Shown piece by piece: positions 21,905 through 29,012 of a DNA stretch of 31,937 nucleotides (within the stretch, counting starts at the first letter, position 1; the number at the start of each line of letters is the position of its first letter). Position numbers and translations under genes: made by a program. The notes beneath the pieces are model-generated. The model worked only from the letters and a program-made list of their open reading frames with translations. It was not told where the DNA came from and did no database searches. Source of the stretch: a virus; IMG/VR virus record IMGVR_UViG_3300044641_005221, positions 1 to 31,937 of that record. One strand, written 5' to 3'.

Positions 21905-23080
21905 ATGGCTGGACGTAATTTTTTATTTGTACCTGGACCTACCAATGTTCCGGACCGAGTACAACGTGCTATGGTTGTGTCAATGGAGGACCATAGATCA
22001 CCAGATTTTCCTGCACTAACTAACTCAATAATTCCACGATTAAAACGCCTGTTTAGAACAGAAACAGGCACACCATTCATCTTTCCCAGCTCAGGCACCG
22101 GCTGTTGGGAAGCTGCACTGGCCAATACACTTAGTCCAGGCGACCGTGTTCTAGCTGCAAGGTTTGGACAATTTGGTCACCTATGGATTGAGATGTGCCA
22201 ACGATTAGGATTAGAAGTTGATATCGTTGATTGTGAATGGGGCACAGGTGTGCCACTTGACATTTATCGAGACCGACTAGAAGCAGATACCGAACACAAG
22301 ATCAAGGCTGTGTTAGTTACACACAATGAAACTGCCACCGGTGTCACGTCAGATGTTGCAGGTGTGCGCCGGATTATGAACAATGCAAATCATCCGGCTT
22401 TACTGTTTGTAGATGCTGTTAGTAGTTTTGCCAGTATTGATTTACGAGTGGATGATTGGGGCATTGACATGGTGGTCACAGGATCGCAGAAAGGTCTCAT
22501 GCTGCCAGCCGGATTGGGCATTTTGTGTGCTAGTGAGAAGGCGCTTGAAATGCGCAAGAGTGCCAAGTTACCCAGAGCCTACTTCAATTTGGATGACATG
22601 CTGAACTCAAATGCCACAGGCTATTTTCCATACACTCCTGCACTGTCATTGTTGTATGGATTGCGAGAATCACTCACCATGCTGGAAGAAGAAGGTTTAG
22701 ACAATGTTGTTAAACGTCACGCATATCTAGCTTCAGGTGTGAGAGCAGCGGTACAACAAGGTTGGGGTTTAGAATTATGTGCTAGAGAACCCCAATGGTA
22801 TTCGGATACTGTAAGTGCAATTATGGTACCCGAAGGCATCAACGGTGCAGATGTGATCAGTAGAGCATACCGAAGATATAACTTATCATTGGGTGCCGGC
22901 CTATCAAAGGTTGCCGGCAAGCTGTTCCGTATTGGTCACCTGGGCGACATGAACGAGGTTCATTTGATGGCTGCTATTGCCGGAGCCGAAATGGCCATGT
23001 TGGATTGTGGAATCAAAGTTGCACCCGGTAGTGGTGTGGCAGCAGCCAGTGAATATTGGCGTAACACAACATTGCTTTAA
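21905..23080 (+). CDS. Serine-glyoxylate-type class V aminotransferase
   Basis: This 391-residue PLP enzyme closely resembles bacterial serine-glyoxylate and alanine-glyoxylate aminotransferases. It has MAGRNFLFVPGPTNVPDRV, MEDHRSPDFP, FPSSGTGCWEAALAN (60-74), THNETATGV (139-147), LLFVDAVSSFASID with Asp170, and VVTGSQKGLMLPAG with the PLP Lys196. A FRIGHLGDMNE block lies near the C-terminus. It is full-length with no missing key residue. Likely chemistry is serine plus glyoxylate to hydroxypyruvate plus glycine. ATG 21905 has AAGGAG; the frame is open to 21878. It is a likely auxiliary metabolic gene with its own promoter. Confidence 0.93.
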   Translation: MAGRNFLFVPGPTNVPDRVQRAMVVSMEDHRSPDFPALTNSIIPRLKRLFRTETGTPFIFPSSGTGCWEAALANTLSPGDRVLAARFGQFGHLWIEMCQRLGLEVDIVDCEWGTGVPLDIYRDRLEADTEHKIKAVLVTHNETATGVTSDVAGVRRIMNNANHPALLFVDAVSSFASIDLRVDDWGIDMVVTGSQKGLMLPAGLGILCASEKALEMRKSAKLPRAYFNLDDMLNSNATGYFPYTPALSLLYGLRESLTMLEEEGLDNVVKRHAYLASGVRAAVQQGWGLELCAREPQWYSDTVSAIMVPEGINGADVISRAYRRYNLSLGAGLSKVAGKLFRIGHLGDMNEVHLMAAIAGAEMAMLDCGIKVAPGSGVAAASEYWRNTTLL

Positions 23081-23100
23081 TCGTTGTCTCGTTGTACAAT
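23072..23100 (+). promoter_or_regulatory. Sigma70-type promoter, TTGCTT-N17-TACAAT
   Basis: TTGCTT (23072-23077), within the end of the aminotransferase gene, is 17 bases from TACAAT (23095-23100). The -10 ends 5 bases before ATG 23106, so any transcript would start at about the ATG. Confidence 0.5.
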
Positions 23101-23105
23101 AAGTC

Positions 23106-23369
23106 ATGAAAAAACAAACCGTAACCATGACTCCCGAGGGCGGACGCTGGTGGCGCATGCGTATAACACATTGGAGCATTCTTGCATTCCTGTTTCCGCC
23201 CGTTTTTGTTTTACTTTGTGTGTTCTTGTTAAATCCGTTGTGGTTTAGGGACGACTTGCTAATTTGGTTTGAGAATCGAATCAATGCCTTCAGTGTGTGG
23301 CGTAACAAATTACTATATCGCATCTATCTGGGCGCAGATCCCGAGATGTGGCATGCGTTAAAAGATTAA
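23106..23369 (+). CDS. Small single-span membrane protein
   Basis: This 87-residue protein has a basic, Trp/Arg-rich N-terminus (GGRWWRMR), a hydrophobic segment at about 24-46 (ILAFLFPPVFVLLCVFLL), and a Trp-rich C-terminus (WFRDDLLIWFENR, VWRNKLLYRIY). This suggests an inner-membrane protein with an amphipathic cytoplasmic tail. It has no ribosome-binding site but has a -10 box next to its ATG. No function is recognised, although small phage membrane proteins often alter host envelope functions. Confidence 0.7.
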   Translation: MKKQTVTMTPEGGRWWRMRITHWSILAFLFPPVFVLLCVFLLNPLWFRDDLLIWFENRINAFSVWRNKLLYRIYLGADPEMWHALKD

Positions 23370-23398
23370 CAACTGTTGCAAAAACAACAACAGTTGTT
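23368..23398 (+). repeat. 11-bp inverted repeat after the membrane-protein gene
   Basis: AACAACTGTTG (23368-23378) and CAACAGTTGTT (23388-23398) form a perfect 11-bp stem with a 9-base loop. It begins in the stop codon of the upstream gene and is followed by GC and eight A residues, not T residues. It is therefore not a standard intrinsic terminator on either strand. It lies 17 bases upstream of a promoter -35, so it could be an operator or an RNA 3'-end hairpin. Confidence 0.7.
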
Positions 23399-23414
23399 GC
23401 AAAAAAAACAACAA

Positions 23415-23443
23415 TTGACCATAATTCACCATTTCTGTATAAT
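23415..23443 (+). promoter_or_regulatory. Sigma70-type promoter, TTGACC-N17-TATAAT
   Basis: TTGACC (23415-23420) and consensus TATAAT (23438-23443) are spaced by 17 bases. A leader of about 24 bases with AAGGAG precedes ATG 23474. Confidence 0.8.
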
Positions 23444-23473
23444 ATTGGTATAGTAATTAACAAGGAGCCAAAA

Positions 23474-23815
23474 ATGCGTATTACACAAACTGTAACAGTT
23501 AATGTGCGTCTTCCAAAATTTGAATCCGTGTGCCGTGAAATGTGGAAGTCACAAGATGGCATGTTTACCGCTTCTGAATGGCGAGGAATTGGCATTGATA
23601 AAACAGATGCAATAGCCCGCACTATTGCGGATCCTGTGGTTCGCGAAAAGTTCGATGCTGTAATTGCCAAACTTGCGACACGCAAGAATGTTAGACAAAT
23701 GGATTTTTATGCAGAGAATATTGCTTTTGACGTAATGAATAAGTTGTCTGCTCGTCATTGGATCGTAAAGGCCAATCAAGACTTGGCTGACAAATACTAT
23801 CCATATGGGTTCTAA
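23474..23815 (+). CDS. Small hypothetical protein with strong promoter and ribosome site
   Basis: This 113-residue protein starts with a strand RITQTVTVNVRLPKF, followed by helical segments (MWKSQDGMFTASEWRGIGI, DKTDAIARTIADPVVREKFD) and a C-terminal WIVKANQDLADKYYPYGF. No known motif is seen. The frame is open to 23348, but ATG 23474 is preceded by AAGGAG with ideal spacing and by a strong promoter, so the shorter start is clear. It precedes the AAA ATPase and has its own promoter, so it may be expressed early and at high level. Confidence 0.8.
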   Translation: MRITQTVTVNVRLPKFESVCREMWKSQDGMFTASEWRGIGIDKTDAIARTIADPVVREKFDAVIAKLATRKNVRQMDFYAENIAFDVMNKLSARHWIVKANQDLADKYYPYGF

Positions 23816-23822
23816 TTTAGTG

Positions 23823-23851
23823 TAGACAATAAAGATTGATTTTGCTATAAT
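23823..23851 (+). promoter_or_regulatory. Sigma70-type promoter, TAGACA-N17-TATAAT
   Basis: TAGACA (23823-23828) and TATAAT (23846-23851) are spaced by 17 bases. A leader of about 38 bases ends with AAGGAG at 23885-23890, before ATG 23896. Confidence 0.75.
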
Positions 23852-23895
23852 ATCTGAATAATAATAACAATACAACATTTATTTAAGGAGCTGTT

Positions 23896-24933
23896 ATGAG
23901 TTTTGTTCGTATCAAATCTGGTGCATATCGTACAACTGACGTATCCGGTCGTACTTTTCAACTGGTCGAGCAGTACAAGACTGGCGTCAAAGGCGGTTAT
24001 GTAACTGTCAAGAACGGTGGCCAATTCCCTGGTTTTCCTGAAGACATCCGTGTCAAAGTGAATAGCATGAGTGATTATGAATTTGTAGGTGTCGATCAGT
24101 TTGACGGCGAGGTCATTACTGTTGATGCAGATGTACAGTCAGCAGTCAATGACAGCAAGACGGACGAAGAACGCATGGCCGAGATTGCCGAGCGTTTTGA
24201 GATCTTGCATGAGATGACCAAGGCTGCTACCAATGGTGACATCCGTGCAATGATTGTGTCGGGACCTCCGGGTGTGGGCAAGAGCTACGGTGTTGAGCTT
24301 GAGATTGAGAAGGCTACACTACTTGATCAAATTGCCGGTCGCCGACTCAGAGCCGAGGTTGTAAAAGGTTCGGCCACTGCAATTGGTCTGTATCAAGCCT
24401 TGTACAAGTATTCGGATCCCAACTGTGTTATCGTGTTCGATGACTGCGATAGTATCTTGCTCGACGATGTGTGTCTCAACTTGCTCAAGGGTGCTTTGGA
24501 CTCAGGCAAGAAGCGCAAGATTTCGTGGTTGAGTGACAGCCGGATCCTACGCAGCGAAGGCATTCCGGACAGCTTCGAGTTCAAGGGCAGTGTAATCTTT
24601 ATTACCAACTTGAAGTTCGACAAAATGAAGAGCCAGAAGTTGCGCGATCACTTGGATGCACTACAATCACGCTGCCACTACTTGGACCTTACACTAGACA
24701 CTATGCGCGACAAGGTCCTGCGTATCCGGCAGATTGCACGTAGCGGCGAATTGTTTGCGGACCTTGAGCTTACAGACATAGCACAGGACGAGATCATCGG
24801 CTTTATGGATGAGAACAAGAATCGGCTACGCGAGATGAGCTTGCGTATGGCTATCAAGATTGGTCAGCTGTACAAGAGCTTTCCTACCAAGTGGCAGGCA
24901 CTGGCTCAAAGCACTTGCATGAAATCTGCGTAA
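23896..24933 (+). CDS. AAA-family ATPase
   Basis: This 345-residue protein has a beta-rich N-terminal domain (1-75), then a P-loop ATPase. Walker A is SGPPGVGKS (122-130), Walker B is CVIVFDDCD (177-185), and sensor-like VIFITNLKF and a helical lid with RLREMSLRMAIKIGQLY follow. Similar ATPases occur in marine T4-like phages as proteins of unknown role. It is not the gp44 clamp loader, whose zinc-less RFC-type motifs differ. It forms a unit with its own promoter, AAGGAG site and intrinsic terminator. Its composition is more GC-rich than the sugar genes, consistent with high expression. Confidence 0.88.
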   Translation: MSFVRIKSGAYRTTDVSGRTFQLVEQYKTGVKGGYVTVKNGGQFPGFPEDIRVKVNSMSDYEFVGVDQFDGEVITVDADVQSAVNDSKTDEERMAEIAERFEILHEMTKAATNGDIRAMIVSGPPGVGKSYGVELEIEKATLLDQIAGRRLRAEVVKGSATAIGLYQALYKYSDPNCVIVFDDCDSILLDDVCLNLLKGALDSGKKRKISWLSDSRILRSEGIPDSFEFKGSVIFITNLKFDKMKSQKLRDHLDALQSRCHYLDLTLDTMRDKVLRIRQIARSGELFADLELTDIAQDEIIGFMDENKNRLREMSLRMAIKIGQLYKSFPTKWQALAQSTCMKSA

Positions 24934-24941
24934 GCAGACTA

Positions 24942-24974
24942 CCAGGAGTTTTTGATAGCTCCTTTTACTCCTGG
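24942..24974 (+). other. Stem-loop after the AAA ATPase gene
   Basis: CCAGGAGT (24942-24949) pairs perfectly with ACTCCTGG (24967-24974). AGGAG can instead pair with the nearer CTCCT (24959-24963), so two folds compete. It lies between the ATPase stop and the intrinsic terminator and may protect the 3' end of the message. Confidence 0.5.
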
Positions 24975-24979
24975 ACTTT

Positions 24980-25005
24980 GCCCTGCTTAGACAGGGCTTT
25001 TTTTT
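24980..25005 (+). terminator. Rho-independent terminator
   Basis: GCCCTG (24980-24985) and CAGGGC (24992-24997) form a 6-bp GC-rich stem with a 6-base loop, followed directly by eight T residues. It ends the AAA ATPase transcript, 47 bases after its stop. The end of the T run overlaps the next promoter's -35. Confidence 0.9.
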
Positions 25006-25032
25006 GACTTTTGTCTCAATAAGTATTATACT
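25004..25032 (+). promoter_or_regulatory. Sigma70-type promoter, TTGACT-N17-TATACT
   Basis: TTGACT (25004-25009), starting in the terminator T tract, is 17 bases from TATACT (25027-25032). The -10 ends 6 bases before ATG 25039. A second TATAAT at 25035-25040 overlaps the ATG but has no well-placed -35. Confidence 0.6.
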
Positions 25033-25038
25033 TGTATA

Positions 25039-26202
25039 ATGAAAAGATTCTCGTCAGTCGAAGACTACATCGAAGTAATGAACGGTGACCGTGATCCAAA
25101 TACCGGTAAAATTTACAGCCTATTCAACAGCACACCGCCAATAGTAAGCCTGGCCAGATACGATGTCCAGATATTGAGTAGCATGAGCCAGACCACACAG
25201 AGTGGTCGTGCCTTGACGGACCGGCAGGCCGAATTGGCTGCAAAGCTTGTTTTAAAATATCGTAAGCAATTGGAAAAGTTGGACATAGATGTTGGCCCTG
25301 TAGAGACACCAACCTATAGGTTAGGTATCAGGCAAATTGATCGCCGTAAAATGCTGTACGTAGAGAATGACACCATTGTACTAAAGTTTCCTTATGATAC
25401 TAGTTTGATCAATGATTTGAGAGATCTAGCAAAAATAAGTCAGGGCCGATGGAGGTTTGATCCTGCCAATCGTGCCTGGGCATTGGCCATAACAGAAACC
25501 AATGTTGTTGCTGCCAACGGCTTTGCACAGAATCATCAGTTCGAGATCGCACCTGAATTCGCACTATACGTGGAGGCTGTGCTCAACTGCGAACAAGTTG
25601 CCCACGAAATCAAACTGGTCAAACACAACAACAGATTGACTATTACCAATGCTGCAAATTCACTGATTGAAGCCATCAACAATTTGTGCGGGTTCGATCT
25701 TGACCGGCTGGATCAGCTGATAGACAATGCTGCCATATATGGTTACACGGTAGATGAAATGCTACAATTGGATACAGCACTCAAACACAATGCTCGGATC
25801 AGCAATTTGATGTTGGCACAGGAAACCAAATTTGCTCCCAACAGTGGCACGGACGTATTTGACGACATTGTTAAATATGCAGATATAACAGGCCGATATC
25901 CTATCTATGTTTATGAACCAGACATGAGCAACAAGTTGTATAACTCATTTGTGATCAGGTATTTTGCTGAATCAGATATCCATCGTGTGCAAACTCTAGG
26001 TCAATTGCACAGTGCAATTGATAAAAAAGTAATTTACTTTAACAAGTACAGTACCAAATGGGATCAACCGGTTCCGTTACTGATAAGTGGGCAAGGCATG
26101 ATGCACGGTGGAGAGAAAACCATGTTGATACAAGAGGCCGAAAAAGTTGTGTATTTTGCCGCTGAAGTGTATAATGTATCAACTATGAAGCGAAAGAACT
26201 AA
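25039..26202 (+). CDS. UvsW-linked protein with HARP-like segment
   Basis: This 387-residue protein is uncharacterised. Residues about 112-152 (TIVLKFPYDTSLINDLRDLA, then GRWRFDPANRAWALAI) resemble the HARP domain of SMARCAL1-type annealing helicases, where a fork-recognition module precedes the helicase motor. It is immediately upstream of uvsW, with a 1-base overlap. It could serve as a separate DNA-recognition partner of UvsW, which is inference. No ATPase motif of its own is seen. The start has no Shine-Dalgarno sequence and lies beside a -10 box; ATG 25078 is an alternative. Confidence 0.75.
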   Translation: MKRFSSVEDYIEVMNGDRDPNTGKIYSLFNSTPPIVSLARYDVQILSSMSQTTQSGRALTDRQAELAAKLVLKYRKQLEKLDIDVGPVETPTYRLGIRQIDRRKMLYVENDTIVLKFPYDTSLINDLRDLAKISQGRWRFDPANRAWALAITETNVVAANGFAQNHQFEIAPEFALYVEAVLNCEQVAHEIKLVKHNNRLTITNAANSLIEAINNLCGFDLDRLDQLIDNAAIYGYTVDEMLQLDTALKHNARISNLMLAQETKFAPNSGTDVFDDIVKYADITGRYPIYVYEPDMSNKLYNSFVIRYFAESDIHRVQTLGQLHSAIDKKVIYFNKYSTKWDQPVPLLISGQGMMHGGEKTMLIQEAEKVVYFAAEVYNVSTMKRKN

Positions 26203-27656
26203 TGCAGGCAAAGTTATTGATACGTGATGAAGTCAATGTCAAGATCGAAGGTCTTGAACTTGGCACTCGTACAGCCTTGGTCAAGCGATACAAGTACGAA
26301 ATACCAGGAGCCAGATATCAACCCAGTGTGCGTCTTGGTCGTTGGGATGGCAAGATTCCGTTTTTCAATCTAGGTGGCACCACCTATATCAATCTACTGC
26401 CCGAGATATTGCCTTACTTGGACGAACAAGGTTACGATGTTGAGGTCCAAGATACTAGACAGTATCGTACCACATTTGAATTTTCACCAGTAGATGAGAA
26501 CACCTATCAACACAAGACCTGGCCTCGTAATCATCCTCGAGCCGGCGAACCAATAGTACTTAGAGATTATCAACCAGAAATTATCAATAGATTCTTGACC
26601 AATCCACAGTGCGTACAAGAAGTGGCCACAGGCGCCGGCAAAACTATTGTCACAGCAGCCTTGGCTGATGCAGTCAGCCAGTACGGTCGTACCATTATTA
26701 TTGTTCCTAACAAAAGCCTAGTGACACAGACTGAAGATGATTTTGTGAATCTTGATCTAGATGCAGGTGTGTATTTTGGCGACAGAAAAGAATACGGTCG
26801 CACACACACCATTTGCACTTGGCAAAGTTTAAACAACTTGTTAAAGACAACCAAGAATGCCGAAGCAGAAATAACCATAGGTGAGTTCTTGGAAGGTGTA
26901 GTTGCAGTAATAGTAGATGAAGTACATCAGGCCAAAGCCGATGCTCTTAAAACATTACTAAGCGGTCCGTTTGCACAAGTGCCTATCCGTTGGGGACTTA
27001 CAGGTACCATACCCAAAGAAGATTACGCTAGACAGAGTATCAACTGCATGCTTGGGCCAGTGGTAGGGCACTTGAGTGCTAGCGAACTGCAAGAAGCCGG
27101 ACACTTGGCACAGTGCCATGTTAATGTTGTACAACTAATGGATCATCGAGAGTACAACAACTACCAAAGCGAATTAAAATATCTAATAGAAACTACGGAA
27201 AGACTAGACTACATTGCTCGATTGATAAGTACTATAGTTGAATCGGGCAATACACTTATTCTAGTAGATAGAATTAGCGCAGGGCGAGCATTAGCAGAAC
27301 GCCTGCCTGGCAGTGTGTTTGTGTCTGGAGCAACCAAGGCCGGGGAGCGCAAAGAACACTATGACGAAGTGGCAGAAGCTTCAGACAAAATCATCATCGC
27401 TACCTACGGCGTTGCTGCTGTTGGTATCAATATTCCCCGCATTTTTAATCTTGTTTTACTTGAGCCTGGTAAATCTTTTGTACGTGTTATACAAAGTATC
27501 GGGCGCGGAATACGTCGTGCAGAGGACAAAGACTTTGTTCAGATCTGGGACATAACCAGTACCTGTAAGTTTGCAAAAAGACATCTAACCAAAAGAAAAG
27601 CTTTTTATAAGGAAGCCAACTATCCATTTACTGTAGAAAAGGCCGAATGGGAATGA
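26202..27656 (+). CDS. uvsW: UvsW-type SF2 DNA helicase
   Basis: This 484-residue superfamily 2 helicase corresponds to T4 UvsW (about 500 residues), which unwinds R-loops and branched intermediates to shift replication to the recombination mode. The N-terminal DNA-binding part includes VRLGRWDGKIPFFN (43-56). The motor has LRDYQPEII, VATGAGKTIV (141-150, motif I), VDEVH (238-242, motif II), GLTGTIPK (motif III) and QSIGRGIRR (motif VI). A C-terminal KRHLTKRKAFYKEANYPF follows. No key residue is missing. Its end is coupled to the SGNH-like gene. Confidence 0.93.
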   Translation: MQAKLLIRDEVNVKIEGLELGTRTALVKRYKYEIPGARYQPSVRLGRWDGKIPFFNLGGTTYINLLPEILPYLDEQGYDVEVQDTRQYRTTFEFSPVDENTYQHKTWPRNHPRAGEPIVLRDYQPEIINRFLTNPQCVQEVATGAGKTIVTAALADAVSQYGRTIIIVPNKSLVTQTEDDFVNLDLDAGVYFGDRKEYGRTHTICTWQSLNNLLKTTKNAEAEITIGEFLEGVVAVIVDEVHQAKADALKTLLSGPFAQVPIRWGLTGTIPKEDYARQSINCMLGPVVGHLSASELQEAGHLAQCHVNVVQLMDHREYNNYQSELKYLIETTERLDYIARLISTIVESGNTLILVDRISAGRALAERLPGSVFVSGATKAGERKEHYDEVAEASDKIIIATYGVAAVGINIPRIFNLVLLEPGKSFVRVIQSIGRGIRRAEDKDFVQIWDITSTCKFAKRHLTKRKAFYKEANYPFTVEKAEWE

Positions 27657-28228
27657 TAGTAGTATGTGGTGACAGTTTCATGGCTCCGGATCCTGCTGCC
27701 GCCGGACAACATTTTAGTGAAATAATGGGCGCACTGAGTTTGGCCCGGCCCGGATGTGGCAATACAGATATTTGTTTTCAAATCCAAGAATCTATTAGAC
27801 TGGGTGCTGATCGTGTTATAATAGGCACAACTGACAGCGCGAGAACAGAATTGAAAATGTCGTCGGATTCGTTTCAAGAGCTCAGCTTAAAAAACTTCCG
27901 CAACGGGGATTATATAAGTGACACCATACCAACCTTGATAGGCGAAGAACCTGACATCAAAGACAAGTACAGCATACACCCGGCCAGGAGAGCAGCAGTC
28001 AAACAGTATTTGGTAGAAATGTATGACAGCGTGTTGAAACACACCACCGACATGTGGGCACTAGGATATTGGTATCAACAGTTGCAGAATCGTAAAATAC
28101 AATATGATGTGTTACCCAAGAACTTTTGCATTTACACTTATGCTCTACAGCATCCCAGTGAGCCATACACGTTTCATACCAATTTTGCCACACAACACGA
28201 GGCAGCAATTTTATTACTACAACAATGA
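27653..28228 (+). CDS. SGNH/GDSL-hydrolase-like phage protein
   Basis: This 191-residue protein starts IVVCGDSFMAPDP, where GDS fits block I of SGNH hydrolases. PGCGNTDICFQI resembles the Gly block and VIIGTTDSAR takes the place of the Asn block. A terminal His candidate lies in FHTNFATQHEA. The Asn and final Asp-x-x-His are not clear, so enzymatic activity is uncertain. The start at 27653 forms an ATGA overlap with the uvsW stop; ATG 27647 is two codons upstream. It is followed by another ATGA overlap. Confidence 0.65.
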   Translation: MIVVCGDSFMAPDPAAAGQHFSEIMGALSLARPGCGNTDICFQIQESIRLGADRVIIGTTDSARTELKMSSDSFQELSLKNFRNGDYISDTIPTLIGEEPDIKDKYSIHPARRAAVKQYLVEMYDSVLKHTTDMWALGYWYQQLQNRKIQYDVLPKNFCIYTYALQHPSEPYTFHTNFATQHEAAILLLQQ

Positions 28229-28728
28229 GAATACTGACACTAGATAACACAGCCTACGAGCTAAACGAAATACCCGACGAAGTAGAGGATCTACGCTTTG
28301 CAGTATTAGACAATTCTGATCCAAGAACACCAGACTACTTTTACATACCTTTGATCTTTTTAGAAAGCTTTAACAGCCCGGCCTTGGTGTTAAGGATTGG
28401 TGATAATGTAATCAAGATGCCAGTAGATTGGCATGTGCTCATCGGAGAACCTGATCTGGGCGACTTAGAAGTTGTCTCATTGACCAGTATAAATGATAGA
28501 GGTTTTAGTGTGTTTTGTTTTAATCCAATTTCAAGTTTCAAACCTGAATTTGAAAAGATAGAAATTATAGATATCTATCAGGATGTAAAATGGTATTTTC
28601 CCAAACTAAAACCAGGACAATTGTTAGCAGTACCTTTGACAACAGGAACAGAAAAACCACTGTGTGCTTTTTTTGTAAAAGACATATCTAGACAAAGTGA
28701 GGTAATTGATTATGCAAAATGTTGGTGA
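28225..28728 (+). CDS. Conserved marine T4-like phage protein, function unknown
   Basis: This 167-residue beta-rich protein has DLRFAVLDNSDPRTPDYFYI, LESFNSPALVLRIGDNVIKM and DWHVLIGEPDLGDLEVV, a central GFSVFCFNPIS and a C-terminal KWYFPKLKPGQLLAVPLTTG. I recall similar proteins from marine T4-like phages with no assigned role. Alternating strands and no catalytic motif suggest a structural or binding protein. It is coupled to the SGNH-like gene by 4 bases and overlaps the next small gene by 17. Confidence 0.8.
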   Translation: MRILTLDNTAYELNEIPDEVEDLRFAVLDNSDPRTPDYFYIPLIFLESFNSPALVLRIGDNVIKMPVDWHVLIGEPDLGDLEVVSLTSINDRGFSVFCFNPISSFKPEFEKIEIIDIYQDVKWYFPKLKPGQLLAVPLTTGTEKPLCAFFVKDISRQSEVIDYAKCW

Positions 28729-28984
28729 TAAATTAGAACCAGGTGCCAGTTTTATATATGAACGAGTTGACGACACTGTCTATTCAAGAAAACCTGGTTC
28801 CTCGGAAAGAACTGTGGTTGGTTTTGATTACTCAATTGATAATGAACACAAAGAAAATCAATTATGGCGTAATATAAGATTTGAAGCAAAAAGAAATCCT
28901 GCCTTGCAAGATGCCATTGATCGTGTTAAACTTATATACGAATTGAGCAAACAAGAGCAAACTGTGCCACATCATCCAGTATGA
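28712..28984 (+). CDS. Small conserved phage protein
   Basis: This 90-residue protein contains LEPGASFIYERVDDTVYSR, a central FDYSIDNEHKENQLW and a helix NPALQDAIDRVKLIYELS, ending HHPV. It resembles short uncharacterised proteins from marine T4-like phages. The frame allows TTG 28706, but GAGG at 28699-28702 is correctly spaced for ATG 28712. It overlaps the upstream gene by 17 bases. No function is recognised. Confidence 0.75.
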   Translation: MQNVGDKLEPGASFIYERVDDTVYSRKPGSSERTVVGFDYSIDNEHKENQLWRNIRFEAKRNPALQDAIDRVKLIYELSKQEQTVPHHPV

Positions 28985-29012
28985 AAACAAAAAGTTGTTT
29001 TGTAGATTTTTT

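Noticed and set aside
22904-23323. 139-residue minus-strand frame across the end of the aminotransferase
   Set aside because: It crosses two plus-strand genes and a promoter, and has no coding features of its own.
23368-23408. Intrinsic terminator at the 11-bp inverted repeat
   Set aside because: The stem is followed by A residues on the plus strand, and on the minus strand the T run precedes the stem, so neither strand has the required U tract after the hairpin.
23290-23685. 131-residue minus-strand frame
   Set aside because: It runs through the inverted repeat and promoter region and into a plus-strand gene with a strong ribosome site.
23896-24933. Calling the AAA ATPase gp44 clamp loader
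   Set aside because: It has a large beta-rich N-terminal domain and lacks the RFC-box order I would expect for gp44, so only a general AAA call is supported.
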